A stretch of DNA of 36,153 nucleotides from NCBI GenBank assembly GCA_030066015.1, contig JASJCL010000040.1, positions 1 through 36,153 of the forward strand, written 5' to 3'. Position numbers and translations under genes: made by a program. The notes under the pieces were generated by a model. That model ran no database searches, had not been told where the DNA came from, and saw only the letters and a program-made list of their open reading frames with translations. Each line of letters begins with the position of its first letter. Position 1 is the first letter of the stretch. Source of the stretch: Desulfosarcinaceae bacterium (GTDB lineage Bacteria; Desulfobacterota; Desulfobacteria; Desulfobacterales; Desulfosarcinaceae). Positions 7,683 to 15,279 of this stretch are shown here, in pieces.

Positions 7683-9749
7683 GTGAAACAGGTCGTCAGC
7701 ATCAGTCTGGGCGCGAGCGCGAATGATTATGAATTTAACACTGAGTTCCTTGGCCAAGATTTCACAGTCACCCGTATCGGAACGGACGGGAATCTGGACA
7801 AGGCGGCGGAACTCCTGCTCTCCTGGGATAAACACGCTGATGCAATCGGGCTCGGGCAGGTCAAGTTGCCCTATGGCGTCGGCCCCAGATACCTGACCAA
7901 AAAACAAGACAATCACCTAAAGGAACTGGGCGCCCAAATTCAAACCCCCGTCACCTTGGGCAGTGCTCTGCGAGATGTATCCTTCGAGTGGGCCTTGAGA
8001 TACATCGAATACAAATTCGGTCACTATTTTGACAATGCCAGAGTGCTGTTTTTTTCCGGTATGAGCAGCTACCGGATTGCCAAAGTGATGTCGGAATTCA
8101 CGGATAATCTCACCTTCGCCGATCCCATCCTTGAGAACAGCATCCCCAAGTTCTTAAACTCGCTCGATGGTCTTGAATCATATGCCCATTCCGCCCATGA
8201 AGTATTTCAATGGGTGCCCAGTAAACGGCTGGCCGATTCGGTGGTGCCGATCAAGGCATGGAACGGATACATCCTTCGCAAGGCTGTTCAGAAAGCCACG
8301 GTTCTCGTGGTTCCCAGTTTCGGTTTTGATGCCTATTTGAAAGACTTCACTCTGGAGGAATTGGGCGGTAAGACGATCATCACCTCCACTGCCAGTGAGG
8401 AGCGGGTGGCCTTCCTCAAAGAGCGCGGCGTAGATGTCATCATCGATACGACCCCGAAAATCCTTGAGCGGGTCGTGGCGCCCAATGTGCTCGAAGCCCT
8501 GATCCTTGCCGCCTTAGGGCGTAATAACGACACCGTCCATGCGGATGACCTCCTGGAGATCATCAGCGCTCAAAAGATGGACCCGCGTGTTGTGTATCCG
8601 TCGGGAAGCCCGAGACGCGTCAACCGCTTTGCATTCGTGATCCACCCCCTATCCCAGGAGTTCCTGAAAAAAGATAAAGCGGTCGATATGCTTGCCAATT
8701 TCACCCCGCCTGCATTTCTGGATGCCGTTGAAAAAGTGATCGCCTATGCACCGCCGTGGGTGTATTCGCGGGTCACCGGGATAAAGTCTCCCCAGGGTGT
8801 TGAAACCGAAGGTTGGCTGCTCACGGTGGGAGGGACGCCCAAACAGATGCTGGCCCACAGTCCGGAATTTACCTATGCCCGCTTGCTGCAAGCCGCCCGA
8901 ATGGCAAAACGCATGGGCGCCCAGATTATGGGACTGGGTGCATTCACCAAGGTGGTCGGCGATGCCGGCGTCACCGTGGCGAAAAAGGCGGAGATCCCCA
9001 TCACCACCGGTAACAGCTACAGCGCTTCCGGTGCACTCTGGGCGGCCGCCGATGCCGTTCGCCGGATGGGGCTGATCAAGATCGAGAAAGGTCGGCGAAT
9101 CCAGGCGAAAACCATGGTGCTGGGCGCCACGGGCGCCATCGGTTCGGTCTGCTGTCGCCTTCTGGCCAAAGCCTTTCCCGAGATCTATCTGGTGGGCCGT
9201 AACACCGCCAAACTGCTTGCCCTCAAAGAATCGATCCTCAAAGAAGACCCCAAGACCAAAATTACGGTGACCACGAAACCCGATAAATTTTTAGCCGACA
9301 TGGATGTGATCGTTACGGCCACTTCCGGCGCGGGCAAGAAGGTGCTCGATATCACTCAGGTGAAGCCGGGATGCGTCATCACGGATGTGGCCCGCCCCCT
9401 GGATCTTTCTCCTGAAGACGTGGCCAAACGGCCGGATGTGCTGGTGATAGAGTCCGGGGAAATCGAGCTGCCGGGCAATCCTGAAATGAAGAATATTGGT
9501 CTTCCCGACAAGGTGGTTTATGCCTGCTTGGCGGAGACGATCGTGCTGGCACTGGAAGGGCGGTTTGAAGTATTCACGATCGGCCGGGATATTGAGTGGG
9601 AGAAAGTAAAAACCATCTATAAGCTCGGCCTGAAACACGGCATGAAATTGGCCGCCATTTCTGGGGTAAACGGCGTCTTCAGCGATGAGGATATCGCCCA
9701 AGTGAAAACGCTCGCACTGGAAGCCAGGAAAATGAAGCAGTCAGCTTAG
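7683..9749 (+). CDS. Acyl-ACP/acyl-CoA reductase-like protein (AAR family) with novel N-terminal half, copy 1
   Basis: The 688-residue protein has two parts. From about residue 320 to the end it follows cyanobacterial fatty acyl-ACP reductase: an ALG-x-FTKVV-like segment, then ITTGNSYSASGALWAA, the NADPH loop GATGAIG at 481-487, and YACLAET at 613-619. Cys615 of that segment aligns with the acyl-forming Cys294 of Synechococcus AAR. The family reduces an acyl thioester to a fatty aldehyde. Residues 1 to about 315 form a domain I do not recognise, shared only with the next gene here and lacking in the ~340-residue cyanobacterial enzymes. The start is the GTG at 7683, preceded by AGGAGG and matching the GTG start of copy 2. 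No aldehyde-deformylating oxygenase is nearby, so the aldehyde probably goes to the Fe-alcohol dehydrogenases. Confidence 0.85.
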   Translation: MKQVVSISLGASANDYEFNTEFLGQDFTVTRIGTDGNLDKAAELLLSWDKHADAIGLGQVKLPYGVGPRYLTKKQDNHLKELGAQIQTPVTLGSALRDVSFEWALRYIEYKFGHYFDNARVLFFSGMSSYRIAKVMSEFTDNLTFADPILENSIPKFLNSLDGLESYAHSAHEVFQWVPSKRLADSVVPIKAWNGYILRKAVQKATVLVVPSFGFDAYLKDFTLEELGGKTIITSTASEERVAFLKERGVDVIIDTTPKILERVVAPNVLEALILAALGRNNDTVHADDLLEIISAQKMDPRVVYPSGSPRRVNRFAFVIHPLSQEFLKKDKAVDMLANFTPPAFLDAVEKVIAYAPPWVYSRVTGIKSPQGVETEGWLLTVGGTPKQMLAHSPEFTYARLLQAARMAKRMGAQIMGLGAFTKVVGDAGVTVAKKAEIPITTGNSYSASGALWAAADAVRRMGLIKIEKGRRIQAKTMVLGATGAIGSVCCRLLAKAFPEIYLVGRNTAKLLALKESILKEDPKTKITVTTKPDKFLADMDVIVTATSGAGKKVLDITQVKPGCVITDVARPLDLSPEDVAKRPDVLVIESGEIELPGNPEMKNIGLPDKVVYACLAETIVLALEGRFEVFTIGRDIEWEKVKTIYKLGLKHGMKLAAISGVNGVFSDEDIAQVKTLALEARKMKQSA

Positions 9750-9760
9750 CGGAGGTCGCA

Positions 9761-11818
9761 GTGAAACGCATCATCCAGATCAGTCTCGGCGCCAGCCTCG
9801 ACGACCATGAATTTGAAACGCGATTTTTAAAGCAGTCCTATATCATCCAGCGTTTTGGGACGGATGGCGATATAGAACAGGCCTCTGACCTGATGCTCAA
9901 GTGGAATAAAAAGGCAGACGCCATCGCCCTGGGCAGCGTCCCCTTGGGCGGCTCCCCGGGCCTCAGAAAAACGGCGAACAAGAACCTGGCCGCCCTGCTG
10001 AAGCTGGGCACCAAGCTTGAGACCCCGGTTACTTCCGGCAGCACATTGCGCAAGGTCGGGCATGAGTGGTCGCTTCGGCATATCCAGTTCAAGTTCGGCA
10101 ACAACTATTTCAACAACGCCAGGGTGTTCTTCTACTCCGGCGTGACGAGCCGCTCCATCGCACGGGTAATGGCCGAGTACACCGCGAACCTTACCTTTGC
10201 CGATCCCCTGCTTGAAAATGGCGTCCCGAAGTTTATCACCTCTCTGAAGGACCTGGAGCTATATAGGGGCACCCTTCGCAGTGCACTGAACTGGATCCCC
10301 GGCAAAGGCGTTGTGGCGTCCAGCGAACCGGTCCGCTCGATGGTCGCCTATCTCATGCGACAGGCCATTCAGAAGGCGCATATCCTGGTTGTCCCCCACT
10401 CCGATTTTACAAAATATTTGGATCCATACACCATTGAAGATCTCAATAAGAAAACGGTCATCACCGCTACGGCGTATGATGACCGCATTGATTATTTAAA
10501 GGACAAAGGGGTCAGCACCATCATCGATACGACCCCCAAACTATTGAAAAACGTTGTGGGCGTGAGCGTGCTCGAAGCCTTACTCATGGTGGCGCTGGAG
10601 ATTGAGCAGGGCGCGGACCGGGATGATGACCTGCTGGAAGTGATCAGCAATATGAAGATGGAGCCTCGCGTTATTTATCCATCGGGCAAGCCGACACGGG
10701 TCAATCGATTCGCCTATATCGTGCACCCGCCCACGCAGGATGACCTGAAAAAGCTCAAACCCATCGAAGTGATAGCGGATATGGCCCCCGGCCTGATGGA
10801 CACCGTGGAGAAGGTGATGGCCTATTCCCCTCCCTTTGTCTATTCGACCGTGAGCGGCGTCCAGTCCGTGACGGGGGTGGAAGCGGAGGGCTGGCTCATC
10901 GCCCTTGGTGAGACGCCGGAGCAGATGCAGTCCCATGGACCGGAATTCACCACCAAGCGAATCCTTGAGGCCACCAAAATCGCCAAAAAGCTGGGTGCCC
11001 AAATCGTCGGAGTCGGAATGCTTCCCAAAGCCCTCAAGGATACCAGTGTGGAGGTGGCCAAGCACGCCGTTCTACCGATCACCACCGGCAACAGCTATTT
11101 TGCCTCGGCCACCCTCTGGGCGGCTGCCGAGGCGGTAAGGCGCTTGGGCTTGGTCAAACTGAAGAGAAATAAGATCCTTCGCGCCAAAGCCATGGTGATC
11201 GGAGCGACCGGCGCCGTGGGAATCATCTGCTCCCATTTGCTGGCCACCGCCTTTGAAGAAGTCCATCTGGTGGGCCGCAACATCGCCAAACTGCTGGCCC
11301 TGCAGGAAGCCATTCAAAAGGAGGCACCCAAAGTAAAGCTGCACGTGTCGACCCGGGCGGACACCAACTTGGATGCCATGGACATAATCGTGGCCACAAG
11401 TTCCGGTGCACGACACGTGCTTGATATCATGCGCGTCAAGCCGGGCTGTGTGATCACGGATATCAATATGCCCATGATTTTCACCCAGAAGCAGTGCGCC
11501 AAGCGGCCCGACGTTCTGGTCATCCGCGGCGGTGAGATACTGCTGCCAGGAGAAAATGTTGAGATGGAAGACATCGGCCTTCCCCCCGGGGTCGCCTATG
11601 CGGGACTGGCCGAAACCATCATTCTGGCCCTGGAAGGGCGTTTTGAGGTATTTACGGTGGGCGCCTCGCCCCAGTGGGATAAGGTGAGAGAGATCTACCG
11701 CATGGGCTTGAAGCATGGCATGCAGCTGGCTGCCATTTCAGGGGTTAACGGGATCTATTCAGATGAGGATATCGCGAGAGTCAGGGAGTATGCCGTCAAG
11801 GAGGCCAATCGAGCATGA
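9761..11818 (+). CDS. AAR-like protein, copy 2, lacking the catalytic cysteine
   Basis: This 685-residue paralogue of the preceding protein has the same layout with hardly any length difference; by eye about half of the residues match. The NADPH loop is GATGAVG at 481-487, and ITTGNSYFASATLWAA is kept. At residue 615, where copy 1 has the Cys aligned with AAR Cys294, it has Gly (GGA codon at 11603-11605, in YAGLAET). No other Cys lies at that site. It therefore should not form the acyl-enzyme intermediate, and may be a partner or regulatory subunit of copy 1, or use other chemistry. The start is GTG with GGAGG five bases upstream; the gap to copy 1 is 11 bp, and its stop overlaps the next start (ATGA). 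The family call is firm; activity is doubtful. Confidence 0.84.
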   Translation: MKRIIQISLGASLDDHEFETRFLKQSYIIQRFGTDGDIEQASDLMLKWNKKADAIALGSVPLGGSPGLRKTANKNLAALLKLGTKLETPVTSGSTLRKVGHEWSLRHIQFKFGNNYFNNARVFFYSGVTSRSIARVMAEYTANLTFADPLLENGVPKFITSLKDLELYRGTLRSALNWIPGKGVVASSEPVRSMVAYLMRQAIQKAHILVVPHSDFTKYLDPYTIEDLNKKTVITATAYDDRIDYLKDKGVSTIIDTTPKLLKNVVGVSVLEALLMVALEIEQGADRDDDLLEVISNMKMEPRVIYPSGKPTRVNRFAYIVHPPTQDDLKKLKPIEVIADMAPGLMDTVEKVMAYSPPFVYSTVSGVQSVTGVEAEGWLIALGETPEQMQSHGPEFTTKRILEATKIAKKLGAQIVGVGMLPKALKDTSVEVAKHAVLPITTGNSYFASATLWAAAEAVRRLGLVKLKRNKILRAKAMVIGATGAVGIICSHLLATAFEEVHLVGRNIAKLLALQEAIQKEAPKVKLHVSTRADTNLDAMDIIVATSSGARHVLDIMRVKPGCVITDINMPMIFTQKQCAKRPDVLVIRGGEILLPGENVEMEDIGLPPGVAYAGLAETIILALEGRFEVFTVGASPQWDKVREIYRMGLKHGMQLAAISGVNGIYSDEDIARVREYAVKEANRA

Positions 11819-13542
11819 TCTTCAAACTGGTGCAGAAACTCAGCCACACGTGCACGCGCTATCTCGTAAACGATGGACCTGCTCAGATCATCAACAGCTC
11901 ATACGACGCCTACAGCAGGCTTTATCGCGGCCAGATTAGCCTGGGGCTTCCCGTTTCAAAGGAATTAATTACCAGCCAGGCGGAGATCAGAAGCCAGGCG
12001 GTCCGCAAATTGGCCCTGGTGCTGTACCATATCTGTCTGAATGCGACCACCGTAAAGATCACCAGAGACGCCATCGGAAAGATTATCCACGATGAACTGA
12101 AAACCGGTCGTATTCGGCTGACCGAAAATGTCATTCTGCTTACGATAGAGCAAATCACCCACCTGGCCCTTCAGCGTTTCAAGATTCCGCGCAACGATCT
12201 GGATTCGATTTTAGAAACGGCTGGCCGGCGGCGAATTCTGAGTGAAGCGTTGCGAGTGGACCCGATACCCTCCTATTTCGAAAGCGATATCGAAGAAAAA
12301 GCGCAAAATGGGCGCGGCGACTATGAGACGGTTTATTATCGCAGTTTTACCGATGAAGGCAAAGAGATCGGTTTTCGCCGTCTGGTCAGTATGGAGGGCG
12401 TTACCGCTGGAGACAAACGTCCGGCGGTGGTGTTGGTCCCGGGTTTCGCCAACAATAGTAATTGCTTTAACATCAACAACCGCTATTCGCTGGCCAAGGA
12501 CATGGCGGACGATGGCGCCTGGGTTTACCTCTTCGACCCTCGCGGCGTCGGTGTGAACCAGGGACGCTTCGATCCACTGTATACCGTGGACACGATGATC
12601 GACTACGACTTGGCGACGCTGATTCGGTTCATCTATGCCCGCAGCGCCGGCAAACCTTCGGTGTTGGTGGGCCACAGCATGGGCGGTCTCGTCGCCGAAA
12701 ACATGCTGCTCAACTGGTCTTTGGCGCAGCGGCTCAACGACCTCGAAGGCCTTGCGCCAGCACAAAAAGATCTGCTGGCCCAGGTGCTGCCGCCGCCGCA
12801 GGCTGCCGCGCGTTACCAAAAAATGGTCAAAGGCATTGTCTCGCTGGCGTCACCGAAATTTTTCTCAAAAAAAGACCACGTCTTTTTTCCCACTTCACTG
12901 TGGCTCAATCACCTGACCCGGATATTTCGGCTCAAGAACGTTCCGGTCAAGGAGATTTCAAAAGTACTTACCGAACTGCCCCTGCTCAAACAGATGACGC
13001 GATTCGTGGCGAACCGCAATTTGGGCGACCTGAATTTTTTGATCTCACCGAATAATCATAAAAAGGACAAATACTTCGTTGAGCGCTATCTCAGAGTGGC
13101 CATGGAATCGATTCCCCTGGGACTGGGATTCCAGTGTCTGAAGGCCGTCTATAATGGGCAAGGCTTCAAACGAATGGATGGCAGCCGTTTAAACTACTCC
13201 GATTGGCTGCACATGTTTCCGGAGGAGATCCCTGTCTTCCATTTTTGGGGGGCGCGGGATAAGTTGGTGCCCCTCGACAATTTGCGCTATCGTACCCAAT
13301 ATCCCCATCGCGTCAAAAAAATATTCCACATCAGCTCTCCCAGAGACATGAAACACATCTCCATCACTTCAGAGAAGAGTCAACTCATCGATTTTGTGGT
13401 GGAGGGCGCCAATCACCTGGACCTGCTCTATGGCAAAGCGGCGGACGACATCGTCAAACCGCTGCTCATGCAGATCATTGAGAATGTATGGGGCGATTGG
13501 TCCTATCATCCCGAATGCGGGACCTCACAGGCGCGAGGATAG
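11815..13542 (+). CDS. Alpha/beta hydrolase with long helical N-terminal region
   Basis: The 575-residue protein overlaps the AAR-like gene by four bases (ATGA) and is translationally coupled to it. Residues 1 to about 190 are helical and unrecognised. From about 200 onward it is an alpha/beta hydrolase: oxyanion segment LVPGFANN, nucleophile elbow GHSMGG with Ser288, acid Asp482 in WGARDKLVP and His534 in EGANHLD, so the triad is complete. Layout and length recall PHA synthases and depolymerases, but a PHA synthase would have Cys in the elbow. It is more likely an esterase, thioesterase or acyltransferase acting on the products or substrates of the AAR-like proteins. No signal peptide is seen. 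The substrate is unknown. Confidence 0.82.
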   Translation: MIFKLVQKLSHTCTRYLVNDGPAQIINSSYDAYSRLYRGQISLGLPVSKELITSQAEIRSQAVRKLALVLYHICLNATTVKITRDAIGKIIHDELKTGRIRLTENVILLTIEQITHLALQRFKIPRNDLDSILETAGRRRILSEALRVDPIPSYFESDIEEKAQNGRGDYETVYYRSFTDEGKEIGFRRLVSMEGVTAGDKRPAVVLVPGFANNSNCFNINNRYSLAKDMADDGAWVYLFDPRGVGVNQGRFDPLYTVDTMIDYDLATLIRFIYARSAGKPSVLVGHSMGGLVAENMLLNWSLAQRLNDLEGLAPAQKDLLAQVLPPPQAAARYQKMVKGIVSLASPKFFSKKDHVFFPTSLWLNHLTRIFRLKNVPVKEISKVLTELPLLKQMTRFVANRNLGDLNFLISPNNHKKDKYFVERYLRVAMESIPLGLGFQCLKAVYNGQGFKRMDGSRLNYSDWLHMFPEEIPVFHFWGARDKLVPLDNLRYRTQYPHRVKKIFHISSPRDMKHISITSEKSQLIDFVVEGANHLDLLYGKAADDIVKPLLMQIIENVWGDWSYHPECGTSQARG

Positions 13543-13644
13543 AAATGATGCTTGACTGCTCACAGCACCGCTTGGCGGCTTGTATTCCAGGTGGATATCG
13601 TCCCGGAGAGTTGGGCCTTTTTTGACCGGATTTAGGAGAACCCC

Positions 13645-14820
13645 ATGCTACCCGAATTTTATCAGTTTCATCACCCCACAAAAGTTATCTACGGTGAGGG
13701 GCTTGTTGGCGATTTCGCGCACGAATTGGAAGAGCTGAACGTGCGCAATTTTTTCATCGTATCGGATCAGGTGATAAAGGATTTAGGCCTGGTCAAACAG
13801 GTAGCCGCAGGCCTGCAGGCGGCTGGCTTTAGCATCAGCGGCGAATTTTATGAGGTTCCGCAAGACGCCTCGATACAGGCGGTTGAAGCCATCAGTCGCC
13901 TGGCCGCTGACAGCGGTGCGCAGGGGCTGATCGCCATCGGCGGCGGTAGCGTTATCGATGCGACCAAAGCGGCCAATTTTGTCTTTTCAGAGGGCGGGGA
14001 CCTCATCGATGACTATTCAGGCGCGGCGACACTGACCCGTCCGTTGAAGCCTTTTGTCGTTATCCCCACCACGGCGGGCACCGGCAGTGAGTGCACCTTG
14101 GTGGCGGTCATCAATGATGTGGAGAACAAAACCAAGCTGGCCTTTTCCGATAAGTTTCTGCTACCCGACCTGGCAGTGCTCGATCCGTTGATGACCCAAT
14201 CGCTTCCACCAGGATTGACCGCATCCACCGGGATGGATGCCCTCACCCATGCGGTGGAGTCCTATGTGGGCGTGGATTCATCACCGCATTCCGAAGCGCT
14301 GGCCGCCGCCGCCATCCAGTACATATTCAAGTACCTTTTACGGGCGACCGAAGACGGCAACGATTTGGAAGCCCGCGGCGGCATGCTTATCGCGGCCAAC
14401 CTCGCCGGTATCTCCTTCTCACATTCCATGGTGGGGTGCGTCCACTCCATGGCACATGCCGTCGGCGGTCTCTGCCGCGTCCCCCATGGCATTGCCAATG
14501 CGATCCTCTTACCCCATGGCATGGCGTATAATTTCGAAGTGTGCAAGCAGAAGTATGCCCGCCTGGCGCCTTTGATGGGTGCGGCGGTGTCCGGGTTGTC
14601 TGTGGAAGAAGCCGCCCAGAAGGCCATCCAGGCGGTCGGACGTTTGCTGGACCGACTGTCCGCCCTGGGTGCGCTGCCCACCAGACTCAGAGATGTAGGC
14701 GTGTCGCAGGAGATCCTCCCGGAAGTCGCAGACGCTGCCGTTGAAGACGGAACAATCGTCTACAACCCGCGTGAGGTGATAGCTGAAGAGATCTTGAAGC
14801 ACTTGGAAAACGCATATTAA
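13645..14820 (+). CDS. Iron-containing alcohol dehydrogenase
   Basis: This 391-residue group III alcohol dehydrogenase has the cofactor loop GGGSVID at 99-105 and metal ligands D198, H202, H267 and H281, all conserved with the family spacing. It is the closest relative in the window of the dehydrogenase half of the fusion at 2030 (both begin MLPE, then PTK.IYG) but lacks the ~70-residue insertion and the SCP2 domain. The SCP2 domain is instead encoded by the next gene, 21 bp downstream. It is preceded by AGGAG seven to eight bases before the ATG. The likely reaction is interconversion of fatty aldehyde and fatty alcohol; the chain length is inferred from context. About 100 bp separate it from the hydrolase gene, enough for its own promoter, though I saw none that was convincing. 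Confidence 0.9.
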   Translation: MLPEFYQFHHPTKVIYGEGLVGDFAHELEELNVRNFFIVSDQVIKDLGLVKQVAAGLQAAGFSISGEFYEVPQDASIQAVEAISRLAADSGAQGLIAIGGGSVIDATKAANFVFSEGGDLIDDYSGAATLTRPLKPFVVIPTTAGTGSECTLVAVINDVENKTKLAFSDKFLLPDLAVLDPLMTQSLPPGLTASTGMDALTHAVESYVGVDSSPHSEALAAAAIQYIFKYLLRATEDGNDLEARGGMLIAANLAGISFSHSMVGCVHSMAHAVGGLCRVPHGIANAILLPHGMAYNFEVCKQKYARLAPLMGAAVSGLSVEEAAQKAIQAVGRLLDRLSALGALPTRLRDVGVSQEILPEVADAAVEDGTIVYNPREVIAEEILKHLENAY

Positions 14821-14841
14821 CGTAAAGAAAGGCAGCGAAGC

Positions 14842-15255
14842 ATGGGTGTTTTCGAAAGTTCCGCAAAATTCGAGGAAGTCCTGGTGAATTTCTTTCGGCT
14901 ACTCGCGGATACGCCGGTAGTGGCGGACAAGTTGTTGGCCTCCAAACTCGTTATCCGCTTCATCTATTCAGACCCCGATCTGGTCGTGGTTGTCGATTGT
15001 TCCGGAGACGCCGTTGATGTCCGTGCGGGCGACCACGATACCGACGCCATCGTCGAAATGATGATGAAGGCCGACATCGCCCACAAGTTTTGGTTTGGGA
15101 AAGTCAACCTAACGATGGCCCTGACACGCCGACAGATGGTGGCCAAGGGGCCGGTTCCCAAGATTTTGAAATTGTTGCCGGCCATCAAACCGTCCTATGC
15201 CATGTATCCCCAGTATTTGGAGGAAAACGGTTTTTCCCAATACAATATTCATTGA
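14842..15255 (+). CDS. Free-standing SCP2 sterol-carrier-like lipid-binding protein
   Basis: The 137-residue protein aligns along its whole length with the C-terminal domain of the fusion at 2030. Shared motifs include KADIAHKFW, the ALTRRQ segment, then KGPVPKI and LLPAIKPSYAMYP near the end. SCP2 folds bind acyl chains, acyl-CoA or sterols in a hydrophobic cavity. Since the paralogue is fused to an Fe-alcohol dehydrogenase, this one probably works with the dehydrogenase encoded just upstream. AAAGG lies upstream of the ATG. The next gene, the aldehyde oxidoreductase, follows after 24 bp. No membrane segment or signal is seen. Confidence 0.85.
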   Translation: MGVFESSAKFEEVLVNFFRLLADTPVVADKLLASKLVIRFIYSDPDLVVVVDCSGDAVDVRAGDHDTDAIVEMMMKADIAHKFWFGKVNLTMALTRRQMVAKGPVPKILKLLPAIKPSYAMYPQYLEENGFSQYNIH

Positions 15256-15279
15256 AACACCTGCCAGGAGGGGCGCGTA

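Noticed and set aside
7683-11818. Alkane-forming pathway like that of cyanobacteria
   Set aside because: No aldehyde-deformylating oxygenase is encoded in the window, and the presumed anaerobic setting argues against it.
11815-13542. PHA synthase (PhaC) for the alpha/beta hydrolase
   Set aside because: The nucleophile elbow is GHSMGG with Ser, whereas PHA synthases use Cys.
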